Assembly (NCBI RefSeq): GCF_019649055.1
Contig: NW_026570226.1
Span: 620,001-684,000, forward strand
Length of the DNA: 64,000 bases
Reading direction: 5' to 3'
DNA from: Paramacrobiotus metropolitanus
Lineage: Eukaryota; Tardigrada; Eutardigrada; Parachela; Macrobiotidae
Below, one piece after another: positions 25,001 to 35,700 of the stretch (position 1 is the first letter of the stretch; every line of letters starts with the position of its first letter). The notes below the pieces were generated by a model that saw only the letters and a list, made by a program, of their open reading frames with translations, made no database searches and was not told the DNA's origin. The position numbers and the translations under genes were made by a program.

Positions 25001-27422
25001 AAGGGAATGTAACCCAGCAAATCCTTACATTCAGATTGATTCAGGTCTCTTACTAAGAAAAAATGGATTGGCAGGTGTGTAGACACTGAGAAACTGCAGA
25101 ACGGTCAACGCGTAATACGGCATCTGCCGCAGTGTTGCACAGTAGCACTGCACGCCCCATCGCGGGCAACTTTTGTTTTATGTGGCGCCCAGAACTGGCG
25201 CATGGGCGTACAAGCCATTGCGTTTTTAAAAGCGCAAGGACGCTGTTAGCAGTAGGTTTGTGACGCAGTGATTTCGAATTTTTGCATTTTCGTTGCAATT
25301 TGCGATAAATACTTTCGCACGCGCATCAAACATCCCAAAATAAAGCGGAATGACATTTTATAGATGTAATAGGTAGGTGTTGTGCAGTGTTGTATTTACT
25401 ATTGTCCCAAAACCTTACTTACTTTTTACTTTTCGTCTGGCTATTGACTTTACTATTTACTTTACTATTTACTTTTCATAATCTTTCTTCCTTACTTTTA
25501 CTTACTTTTTACTTTTTTTATCGTAGCCTTACTTACTTTTACTAACTTAGTAATCCCTAGTAAACTAGTATTTACTAGTCGTGTTTTGCGAAAAATCGCA
25601 GTACGCAACAAAAGTTTTCAATTTTGCCATAATTATTCATTTCTTAAGCTTATTCCGTATCTAAAACAAAAATAACTGCTTGTATTATGCGACAGTGTGC
25701 ACACCGATTACGTAATTTCAATTTGTGCTCAGAAATTTGTTTCAATGAAGCAATTTGGTTCTGGGCAGTGTAAAGTTACAGTACAGATACTTAATATTTT
25801 AACAAAAATTAGCAAAAGTCATTACACCGTATCCGTTGCAGTGAAGCAGCACTAGCTAATGCGCCTGGCAGTCAAGTAACTCGCCCACCTAGGCGTTGAA
25901 GGCGTCTGCAGTACAGAAATTTTAGCGCTTCAGAAGAAAACCTGTACTGCCAAACGTAATTGCTATGGAAAAGAGCATGTTCAGCAGAATTCTGATGATG
26001 CCCGTCACTTTTATCTGTTGCGGACGCTTAGTAAAAAGACTGCTTTACTAATTAAACTATTCCCGTTTCGCGCCTCTTACTTTTACTTACTATTTACTTC
26101 TGAAGCCTCGGCTGCCCTTACTTTTACTTTACTTTTACTTTTCCGTTTTGCTGTTTACTTACTTTTTACTTAATTAGTAAAAGGCAAAAACGGCTTAATA
26201 AGTAAGGTTTACTATTTACTTTTACTAAGTAAAGCAACACTAGTGTTGTGTTTGCAGCTGACCCGTAGCTCCAGCACAAGGTTCCCTATTCATAGCTTTG
26301 GTAGCAATTAGAATGCTAATATTTCATGCATCGTGTAATAATTAATAAGCGTGTGGCTGTTCCCCCTCGCACCGCCACTTTTTGGCTGTTCTTACTACCT
26401 TTAGGCTATCTGCTCTATCATTTGAAAATAAATTCTAACACCACCTTTTGACTATTGCCACCACCATCGTACAATTTTGGCTATTTCCAGCTCTTAAATA
26501 CACTTTTCAAACAATGTGTGGCTTGCGTCCTAAAGAACTGGTTAACAGATTGCCACAGCTTGGCCATTTATAACGGCGCTTTTTCTTCACGATTGGGGCA
26601 CAGTCGGCCGGAAAAGTACTGAACCATGTTTTCACCGTGCTGCATCTGTTAACCAAATTTTTTTGCGCCTTCTTATCACTGAATTTTGCTTTTTGATTGT
26701 TAATGATTTCGATCGCGGATCGAAAGCAGTAGCGAAAACGCCACTGTCATAACCAGTTTGTTGCTGTTGACAATTTCAGACGGACTCAGTGATCACCGTT
26801 GCCCGTATCTAAGGAGGTGAGAATAAAACAAAAGGAGGTGTAGAAAGTTGGTGACAATAGCCAATGGTGGTGTAGAAAATAATTTTAAAAAGGTGGTGCG
26901 AATAGCCAAAGGAGGTGCCAGGATGTGCGAATAGCCATTTCCAGTTAATAAAAGTTGTTACAGGAATGTGAGAAAATGTATATTTCTGACCAATATATTC
27001 AAAAAACCTACTCGTATCACTTGCAGTATAAAGAGTGCGGTAAGTACGGTTCCAACTTAGAAAAGATAAGCGGCATTTACTCGTACCTTTAGGAGTATTA
27101 AAGCGGCGTTAATATTCCTTGCATCTTATTCTTGTACAAATTCTGAGTAATGAACGCTAGTATACGAGTGTTTCGGAAATACATCCTTGTACCAATATCG
27201 TTATCAAAGACTTTGCTGTATTACTTACAATATACGAGTATATGTAGAATAGAAAAGCAGACTTGAACGTATGACCTTGCTGGGTTATATTCCCTTCTAC
27301 TGTTTCTAACAGAGCTTCGCTTCGGTCTTATAGTGCTAGCCTCAAGCGGTGCACTTTCCTAGTTTAAAATTTTTCAGGAGCTTTATATCGCGAAAGCTAG
27401 AAGTTCGGGAAATATTTATTGA
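22011..27422 (+). CDS. UBF-like protein with three HMG boxes
   Basis: Eight exons: 22011-22304, 22448-22561, 22903-23097, 23188-23298, 23657-23938, 24047-24220, 24298-24471, 27378-27422. All introns are phase 0 and the product has 462 residues. Residues about 45-110 resemble the N-terminal region of the nucleolar transcription factor UBF: a WT-E-E start followed by an R-x-R-T-L motif. HMG box 1 (about 179-245) starts FPKDPQTPYEIYV. Box 2 (about 279-345) contains a GWLTLVNRKWQEM helix. Box 3 (about 401-460) is split by the last intron and completed by exon 8 (ELYIAKARSS). UBF binds rDNA as an architectural factor for RNA polymerase I. This protein is shorter than vertebrate UBF (six boxes) and has no acidic tail. 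It could be a UBF orthologue or another multi-HMG protein. The 77-base intron 6 uses a GTAAGG donor. Exon 8 rests on phase and on completing the box. Confidence 0.75.
24565..24770. repeat. direct repeat and GGTCACGC-rich block
   Basis: AGCAGAGGTTAAATTATCAT occurs twice, 5 bases apart. It is followed by a short hairpin (GACCGAAGCGAAG / CGAAGGTC) and then three spaced copies of GTCGGTCACGC, with an inverted GTGACCGAC near 24723. This may be the end of an unclassified repeat element. No target-site duplication was found. Confidence 0.55.
25385..26242. mobile_element. non-autonomous hAT-like element, 858 bp
   Basis: The left end reads CAGTGTTGTATTTACT. The right end, reverse-complemented, reads TAGTGTTGCTTTACTTAG, so the ends form imperfect terminal inverted repeats. 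Both subterminal regions share CCTTACTTA and are dense in ACTTTTACTT-type words. The element is flanked by a perfect 8-base direct repeat, GTGTTGTG, at 25377-25384 and 26243-26250. Eight-base target duplications and ends starting YAGNG are typical of the hAT superfamily. No transposase frame is present, so it would depend on a partner elsewhere. Confidence 0.75.
26354..26937. repeat. 0.6-kb inverted-repeat element with GGCTATT/GCACCACC arms
   Basis: The left arm (26354-26490) repeats words like TGGCTGTTC, CACCACCTTTTG and TTTGGCTATT. The right arm (26805-26937) repeats their reverse complements (AAAGGAGGTG, GGTGGTG, GCGAATAGCC). Both arms therefore carry the same degenerate tandem unit in opposite orientation around a unique centre. 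This is the build of a foldback transposon or MITE. I could not find a clean target-site duplication. Confidence 0.6.
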
Positions 27423-27867
27423 AGGATCATCAGACGAAATTTGAAAGACATCCATCCTTGTGATTTTTTTGTTGTGAATTTTATCATAACTCTTAGTGTT
27501 CTTGCACTGTCAAACAGTATTACGAGTATGTTGTGTGGCCGATCGACATTTTGTTTTGGTACTTCACTACCCCGAAGATTATTATGCCCGGGTCAAGCAA
27601 GTACTTGTCTGGTGGACACCGTAATTATGCAGACGGTATTTTCTGTGTTAGTTATTTTTACGGATAAATCATAAACAACAACAAAATAAATCCAAGTCTT
27701 GAACGCATTCCAAGTTCCGACAAGCTAATCTCTTCAGATAATTATAACATAACACGAAGCACAAAACTTTACACTGGTACAATTCTAACGCATTGCATCA
27801 GAAGACGACTAGGAAAATAATACATCAAAAATTAAGAAGCTATGAAGGCATTACTATGTCTCTTTTG

Positions 27868-28162
27868 GTGCCATCCAGACCTGGGCAGTTAATTTTAACT
27901 ATTTAACTTAACGCGAGTTATTTTCGAGTTATTGAGTTATAACTTAACTCTTTAGCGTAACTCGCTCGGAAGAAAACTTAACTCTAACTTAACTCTCGTA
28001 AAAATAGTATATATTGTCTATGGTAGCGTAACTCGCGGTGTAACTCGAAACTCGGTTTTCCTGCATAAATAACTTAACTCTTAGCGCAACTCGCACGCTC
28101 CCTGTAACTCTTAACTCTAACTGTGGGTCGATTTTCCATAACTGCCCAGGTCTGGTGCCATC
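27868..28162. mobile_element. hAT-type MITE (279 bp) with perfect TIRs and 8-bp target duplication, inside the lipase gene
   Basis: The element runs from 27876 to 28154. Its ends are perfect 16-base inverted repeats, CAGACCTGGGCAGTTA. It is flanked by a perfect 8-base duplication, GTGCCATC, at 27868-27875 and 28155-28162. The inside is filled with short TAACTTAACTC / GTAACTCG repeats and has no coding potential. The CAG start and 8-base duplication fit the hAT superfamily. The intact ends and duplication suggest a recent insertion. It sits in the last coding exon of the hormone-sensitive lipase gene, next to the old stop codon. Confidence 0.92.
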
Positions 28163-31100
28163 AGCTCTCTCACGCGCTGCATTAAAATACGGTTTCCTTG
28201 CCGGGCTTCTTCGCTGACCAAAACGAAATTCAAAAATCCATGCGGAAGATGGGGTATCAAGTCCATCGTCATGGCTTTGTCCAAGTCATGTAGTCTTTTG
28301 GCCAGCTGTACCGTATCGTCCAAAAAGGGATCCACATGGGCAGCAACCAGCGCTACCGGCGGCAACGCCTTCAATAAAGTAGCATCAGCTAACACTGGTG
28401 ACAGCAACGGATCATCTACTGGGACCTGGCTGAAATTGTATCGTTTCAACGGACTCATCATCTTCGTCCACGGGGCATATGGATTCATAATAGATTTTGC
28501 GCGCTGTCGAGCAAAAGTCGTAGTGCGCCGAAATGGGTATTCAACAGTGTCTCGGATACCTTGATATCCCCGGGACATTGCTCCAGTCACACGGGAAACG
28601 GTACTCGTCAAGCGAGACGTAATAGGGGATGCCACGGAATAAAAATGTTGGGCCGATGGGATGCGGAATAGGAAATTTTGTTCAGCCTTGATGGCTTCTT
28701 GAGCTCTGGCTTCTTTCTGTTTCTCGTGCTGTCTAGCATCAACAGTTCCATTGTCCGGGGAGGATGCAAAAGAAGCCATCTCCTCCATTCCTGCAATTAA
28801 TGTTTAAATTACGATTTGGCAAAAAGTTGCAGCAAGTATCACTGGGAGTCTTCGCTCAACACCTAAATTTATAATTGTACTAAGAAATTGCGAAATGATA
28901 ATTTTAAAAACCATAACTTATACCAATACACCCACTGCAACAGTTAATTCCAAAACAAGTAACAAATAAAAATATTGTCTAGATTAAATGTTCAAATCGG
29001 TTTGCTTCGTATCAATATGGATATGTCTACCTTTCAATTCCGATGGGCTCAGTTCATCCCAACTAGTTTTGGATGCTTGGGAAGGACTGGAATCGGTGGA
29101 ATCATGTGTTAAATTCTGAATATCCCCAACGTTATTCGGCTCGGGTAAACCGGCATACGCCCCCAGACATCTATTCAAAATCCCCACTGGTATCAACGGA
29201 TCCATAATGGCCAACAATCTTGATGGTGATGGAGTATATTGCGCCAAGAACGGTGCATACGCCGCTAAAATCCCGCTAGGCATTCGGATTCCTTCCATAA
29301 AGCATTTAAATGCCACTCCAAAGATCAAATTTCCGCCAGCAGAATCTCCAATGAGCACAATACGCTGTCCCGTCCATCCCAGTTTATGTGGATACTTTAA
29401 CGCCCAGCAATATGCAAAGAAGCATTCCTCTATTGCCCGTGGATAGGGAGCTTCTGGTGCCAGTGTGTAGTCAATGGACAGCAACGGCACACCAATCTCT
29501 TTCGTCCACTCTCTCAAATACAGGTCACAGGCTTTGCTCGACTGCGATATAAAACCGCCGCCATGCAAATGGAAAAGAAGGACCTCGGATTTGGGTTGCA
29601 CGCGCCCAGGCAGCTTGAACGATTTGACGCCATCGTTGTTATCGATGAAGAGCTGACCTTCGCGTATGCCAGCTGACATTAATCGGCACTGAACTGGTCG
29701 TAGTCCAATGTGACAAACGGGCGGTGATACCGTCACATCCGCTCCGGTATCGCAGTGGGGTAAAACAAAGCTGTCAGGGGGTATGGAGAACTCCCGATTG
29801 AGATCGATTTTCGGCAGCAAATACCAGTGAATCGGATCCCAGAAACGCGATTCGGAAATGCTCCAGAAGGCCTTGCAGAACCGAATGTCCAGCTCGCGAG
29901 TGGATGCAACCAGCACCTGGAATATATTCACGTTTAAACAAAGCTGTATTAAGGCTGCATGTTTGTCGTTTTTTTAGCCATTCGAACCGTTCACCACAAA
30001 ATCGCTCCGTTGTTTGTTTATTTACAATTAGAGGCCAAATATTCTATCCTCGTGGGTGATTACGGACCATTGTTTTGCTGTATGTTCATGTTATTTAGCC
30101 AGTCTAATTTCCAGTTAAGCGGAAACAATGTGCCGATAAAATTAGTTTTTATCTACTGCATGCATAAAGTAAAATCCTTATTTAACCAAATCATCCGTTA
30201 ATTATAAACGGTAGACCACAGGTCATCAACGAGGGCGACAATGCGGAAAAGCACTCTACCGATGAATTTTGGATACCTTATATATAATCGCCAAACGAAA
30301 AAAAAATTTTGTTGAACCGAATTCGATAAGCACTTATGGCAGTCTTATCGTTAGTTATTTCATTCATGTAAGGTGTAAGACAAGCGTACTACGCTTGTCT
30401 CTCGCCTTACATGAATAAGTTAGAAAGTTACTGTACTGCATCTCCTCGCCGGGGTCGCGTCACCTACTCGGTGTATTCAAAAGTTCAATTTTTGGACCCA
30501 TAGTTCATTGCCAGGATGTTTCGACCGCTTGACGTTCAGTCGTAAGAGCAGCCAGTTCTAAATTCCAGTACATAGTATGCACTATGCAGTATGAATACTT
30601 CGGACTGATATTATATTATCTCACTTATCCAGTTATCCATTAAGCATCACGAAATTCTTGGAATTACCGCGGTTGGAAAGCATGTATCAGATTACATGCG
30701 TCTTTAACCACCGACTGCCCAATATCGATTTTATGAGACCCATGAAGTCGCAATCAATCAATATGTACGCAAAAAAGCAAGAGCCTCAATATGTACGCAA
30801 AAAAGCATTGCAGCACAAACTGCATACTGCGATTCTGCGAGTAGCCGGATTTCTCGCTCTTGTACTCTTCAGCTGACCGTAGGACAAAAATTCAAAATAT
30901 TCTGCGGACGAAAACTTCACCTCTAGCTAAAGCAGATTAAAGCTTTAAATTTCGATGGGAAGCCGTCAAAACAGAAATTTCCAATTTCCAGAAATCATAA
31001 ATAACTGCCTACGGCGCAATCGATCCAAGCCGAACGAAAATAAAAACACCGACTAAATGAACATCTACGCACTGAGTACAATACTCGTACAAAAATAATA

Positions 31101-32088
31101 TCAGACCTACGGTCACCTACCCTTTTAGTCGCAAATTGTAATTACCATTTCCACCAACACCGAAAAATAAGTGAAAAAAGATACGCTGCATAGGGCCGAC
31201 GTTGGCAAACATTTTCGGGAGACTAACCTGCGCTTTGAGCTGGGGATTTAGGATAAATTTTCGCGATGCCACCAGATTCCTTCCCAGATAATCCAGTGCC
31301 TGTGGACCACTTCCCGGGCACTCTTCTTCCAGCTGCTGATACTTCTCAGCAAATGTTGCCAGCGCGGTAGTAATTACCGTATGCATAGCGGTTCGGATGC
31401 TCGGACACAGATAAAACGCCGTACAATTTCCATAAAAACACAGCTGGTTCAGAGTCTCAACGTTAACCATCCATTCATCCAGTAATTCTTGCCCGTTCCG
31501 CGGGAACAAATCATGTTGTCCACTGGCGCGTTCCGCATCAATCATTTTCTCAGCATAATTCAATAATGCCCGCATCATCCCCAGCACCTCCACGTAGTCG
31601 CCGATTTCTTGCTGGCATTTGCTCCGTCGAAAATAGAAGGACTCGCGATGCTCTTTCATGTACAGCAGCGACTCCAGCAGCTTGATCAAGCAGGCATCCA
31701 CAATGGATAACAGACTGCGGTAACCGTTTCCTTCGATGTTTGGAGCCACGTCAAAGTATGTGGCATTCTTGGAAATTTTCTCACACTGCACGTCCACTTC
31801 TGGAATGTGGGAACACAGCAATGCCAAAGTGGACAGCAGACTAGTGTATTTAGGATCTTCGGGCTCTTTAGCCATACTGAGAGTGCGATAATACGCAGCA
31901 TTTTCGCGGGCTGTACTGAGGATATACTGGAACAGATTAATCCGAGTTGATGAGGACACTTTCGTTGCAGGAATACTGGGTCCTTCTTGCAAAGGGGGAT
32001 CAGCGTCAGGAGTTAATGTGGACAAGTCCATAGAGGCTTCGTCGTGAAAGATGACAGAGAGCACTATATCGATAGCTTTGCGGATCAT
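28117..32088 (-). CDS. LIPE: hormone-sensitive lipase, C-terminus altered by a MITE
   Basis: Three coding exons on the minus strand: 32088-31228, 29916-29031, 28790-28117, giving 806 residues. Exon 1 holds the HSL N-terminal domain, including ANGYRS-like and SRKFILNP segments that align with the mammalian enzyme. The donor GTTAGT after codon 287 is chosen because it restores that alignment across the intron. The alpha/beta hydrolase part carries the oxyanion motif HGGGF (about 405), the nucleophile in GDSAGG (about Ser479), and the acid and base in DPFLDD (about 736) and LPHGF (about His766). A Ser-rich regulatory insert lies between them. The enzyme hydrolyses diacylglycerol and cholesteryl or retinyl esters at lipid droplets. 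The last 11 residues and the stop codon come from the transposon at 27876-28154. The original ending, Lys-Glu-Thr-stop, is still visible at 27854-27865. Intron 1 is 1.3 kb. Confidence 0.92.
30363..30415. repeat. strong hairpin (palindrome) in lipase intron 1
   Basis: The outer arms TTCATGTAAGG and CCTTACATGAA enclose an inner palindrome, AGACAAGCGTA and TACGCTTGTCT, with a one-base loop. The whole can fold into a long stem with a small bulge. It may be a short palindromic transposon remnant. Confidence 0.75.
30758..30807. repeat. 22-bp direct duplication
   Basis: A 22-base segment with core AATATGTACGCAAAAAAGCA occurs at 30758-30779 and 30786-30807, separated by 6 bases, within intron 1 of the lipase gene. 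It looks like a simple local duplication. Confidence 0.8.
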
Positions 32089-32463
32089 TTTCGAATAAAC
32101 GGTACATACAGCAATCTAAAACAATAACAGTAACTCCTAAAAATAATTCAAAAAAAGCAGTCAAGCAAACACCAACAACAGCTGACGTTAACTCACTTAT
32201 TTTTACTCTGACTACGAAAACAAACTCAAACTAAAAGCAAATGGCATGGAATTCATCGAATTCCTCTGTAATCTGCCGTAGGTTGTTTAGAATGGACGTG
32301 AATCATTCATTTCGGTAACGCCTACAAAGGAGGGCGGCTCGATCATTCGATATCAGTCGATAACGCATCCACATGAAAGCATGTACAAGCAGTGAAAATG
32401 ATTTCTTGGCATTGCGTAATACCCACACGGTACCCAACTTCGCATCATGCGACCGACCCAGCA

Positions 32464-32512
32464 GTCACACCATAATGCTTTTACTTAGCTAGTAAAAGCA
32501 TTATGGTCACAC
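32464..32512. repeat. 35-bp near-perfect palindrome flanked by 7-bp direct repeats
   Basis: GTCACAC occurs at 32464-32470 and 32506-32512 on either side of a hairpin whose arms CATAATGCTTTTACT and AGTAAAAGCATTATG are perfect complements around a TTAGCT-type centre. The flanking repeats look like a target-site duplication, which would make this a tiny foldback insertion. It lies between the lipase start and the VPS41 stop. Confidence 0.75.
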
Positions 32513-32609
32513 TAAACAGCTTTGTAGTAAGTAATGAAATTTGAATTACCGATATATTATGGATTCCCAACTGACAATAAATATTAGGTATACTTGCACA
32601 TATGCGCGC

Positions 32610-32615
32610 TTTATT
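32610..32615 (-). terminator. possible polyadenylation signal of VPS41
   Basis: AATAAA reads on the minus strand about 105 bases after the VPS41 stop codon. This is the usual spacing for a poly(A) signal in a compact gene. Confidence 0.4.
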
Positions 32616-32721
32616 TTTCAAAACAATGCAACCAAATCAGAATCAAACATATGCCCGGATCACAGACTGCGATTACTTGACTGAAAATTTCTTGAATAGA
32701 TAAAAAAATAAAATAACAATT

Positions 32722-35700
32722 TTAAGTAAAAAAATCATATTTCCGTTTGGGAGCACATACAGGGCATCCCACTCCAGACGTCAGAGCACAATCTGTGTGG
32801 AATGCATGTTTACACTGGAAGACGGTTACTCCACCATCAAGATCAGAGGAGGAATTCTTTTTAAGAACGACATGGTTCTTACAGATGTGGCAGACCGATT
32901 CCGAATCAACAGAAAATCCGCGTTGGCGTAATTTAAGCAACTTCACCAGTAGTTGATAACAATCGCTGACCATAATCTTTCGACAGCCCTCTCGCAAGGT
33001 TATCTGTAATTGACACGCAGTTACAGAGTAGAAGTAAGCCATTTTTTACACAGAAGTAACCACCGAAATCGTAAATAAAGCAATGCATAAACTAAACACA
33101 GAAATTCCTTATCGCAGTAAATATCAAGCTTGATTCTGAAAGTTTCTAAAGTTTCCGAACACACACGCCTAATACCTGTAAGTTGTAATCTTGCAGAATT
33201 CGAACAAGAGAATCACGCAGGCCAGGTATTTGTAGTCCATTCTTGATCTTACGGACTAGAATGGTAGGGTCAACATGTGTTCCGATATTACGCAATAACA
33301 CGGTTATAAAATCAGGTTTATCCAAGGAATAATTTATCAAGATCATCCATAGCTCGTTATCGTTCTGTTCCTTGCAAAACTCAATTGCTCGTCCAATATC
33401 TCCAAGTCGTAGTAAAATTAAATCCAATGCTTCTTTTCGACTACCTACCCATTCGACCTGTAAAAAATAAAATTCAAGTTAAGGTTATCTAGAAAATTTG
33501 GGGACTAGTGTCATACTGTCTTTAACATACGCTAAAGGATTAAAAAACTCAATCCAGCTGAATCAGGATGCCTTATCATAGCATGAAACCGAAAAACACC
33601 ACGAGATGCAGACTGATAGCAGACTACGTACTCAAGAGGTACACCATTTCGGGAAACATATTCTTCTTCTCGCACACTTCAAAGGCCGTATTGAGCATAA
33701 AATGTTTGCTGTTTTGCATAAAATGCAGCAGCTTTTTTGGCTCATATTCAGCATAGAGGCGAGCTTGAATGTCATGGTATTCTTTCCCGATGGTCTTATT
33801 CATCTGGAACAGCCTGTCCAGATATTGAAGCAAATACTGAGGTCGGCTCTGCAGTTGTGTAACGACACTGGCAATGGGAATGCGTTCATTATTGTCCGTC
33901 AACAGACGCACAGTTTGTTCAGCATCAATATCCATTAAGGCTACGAGCAACTGTTGGTCAACGATGGTTTTGTATAAACTGCGCTTGTTGATTAACTCAA
34001 ATACGTCTGGATGTTTGAGTTTTACGCAGATTTTAAGCGCTTTATCGTACTGTTCCACTAGCGTATATAAAGTGGTAAGCGATTCAAGCAAGACCTTCTG
34101 GTTAGGATCCCTGAGCAGGAATTCGATCACAGAGTTAATAATGGCTTGGACATTGTAAAGTGTCGCTGGCCATTCCTTCACCATTCGAAGAAATCCCTCG
34201 TGGTCATCCTGCAGGAAGGATGCCAGCACAAGTTCATACAATCCGGGGGTCAACTGGAAGTCGGCGGAGCGCGGCATGTACGGTGCTAGAATTCGTAGTT
34301 TGCCAGCACGATAAAACTCTGCCACTTGCTCTTCCCACGCAATTCGGTCTTTACCCAGCACTTTAGGACAAACGCGTGCCGCTTCTTCGTAATTATCTTT
34401 CAATCGTAAATAATCCACGTACTGTCGTCCGATGTCCCGTATGTTGTGTCGTACCAGCGTGCGCCCATTATTTTTACCAGCTACTTTCATAGCTTCTTCG
34501 TGCCGGCCGCGCTCCAGTAGCCAGTCAATCACATCGTCAAGGTCCAGAGGCTTAGCTACCACGACATCCTTTGGGCTCACAATAAAATATAAACCTACAA
34601 GAAATGTAATGACTATATTTCTTGCATCTTCTAAGGTTAGAAAGCCAGAAGGCAATCTGATGATATACAGGATCTATAAACTATAGATATAAACTACAAT
34701 AAAATGAGTGAGAAATTATACAGTACACATCAAAACCAACCACAAAATCTGTGCTTTGTGATAAACACTAAATAAATAATGGCGACTCATATCGTTTGCT
34801 GTCTGTCATAAGCACTGTCAACTTCACAACTACCAAATTTAGCAACAAAAAATTGGTAACTTTAGTACAGTACTCGTAATTCGTTAAGAAAAGCATAATT
34901 ATGACAGCACATATTTATACTCTGTACTAATCCTAACTGCTAAATTAGTCGTAACTTTTTTAACATTAAATTTAATGGGGTTTGCTAAAAATCGTTATGG
35001 CACAAGAAGTGCCTATCGAGTGAAGGGGTTGCCATTACTGAAATTAGTTAGAACAGAAAAAAATTGTAGACCAACCATCTTCTGGCAAGCTTTGCAGCTT
35101 ATAATCTTCATACGTGGCGTATAAAGCTCCTCGCAGAGGAAGTTCATCACAGGTCACATCCTCAAATTCTTCCCACTTCGGCCTTACAATCCGCATCTGC
35201 ACTTTCTTGTCATCCTCTTTGGAAACAATATTATATCCCAGCAATACAAACTGATCTTCTACATAGGGCCCAATACCCGCAATAGCAAATTCTGTATGAA
35301 TGAGCTTGTTGATCACCAGTTCAAAGTTTGGCAGCTTGGTTAGCCCCCCGGAACTCAAGGATGAATTGGATAATTTTCTCCTATCCCGAATGGCGCACAC
35401 ACTGAACACATGCGGCCATGCGACCAGCAGTGTTCGTGAATCCATCCAGAAAATTTCACACTTGTTCGGGTAATCATTACCATCATCCCGCTGATCTTTG
35501 GGAATTAGACCAATCACCTGTTTCTCTTTCATATCCATTACCTTCACACCGGATCGGTTACCCCAGGCTAAAAAATTTCCAAACCATTTAATGCGAGTCA
35601 CTCGCCCGTCGCCCGGATCCAAGGTTGTTAATTTAGTCCCCAGAAAGCGTTTTTCACACAAAATAAGCTGCCGTGAGCCGAACACCATGCTCTTGTTGGC

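Larger units (their letters stand above)
24472..27377. other. 2.9-kb repeat-filled last intron of the UBF-like gene
   Basis: Between the GTACGT donor at 24472 and the TTTTCAG acceptor ending at 27377 there is almost no unique coding-like sequence. From left to right it contains: a 20-base direct repeat (24565-24584 and 24590-24609), a GGTCACGC-rich block, an 858-bp hAT-like element (25385-26242) and a 0.6-kb inverted-repeat element (26354-26937). The other introns of this gene are 77-358 bases, so transposon insertion explains its size. Confidence 0.7.

Noticed and set aside
28271-28564. Open frame on the plus strand opposite lipase exon 3
   Set aside because: It is a shadow of the lipase coding sequence; the minus strand carries the conserved catalytic motifs.
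31117-31227. Extension of lipase exon 1 to the stop at 31117
   Set aside because: The mammalian alignment jumps exactly at the GTTAGT donor at 31227, and only that donor is in phase with exon 2. The extension is intron.
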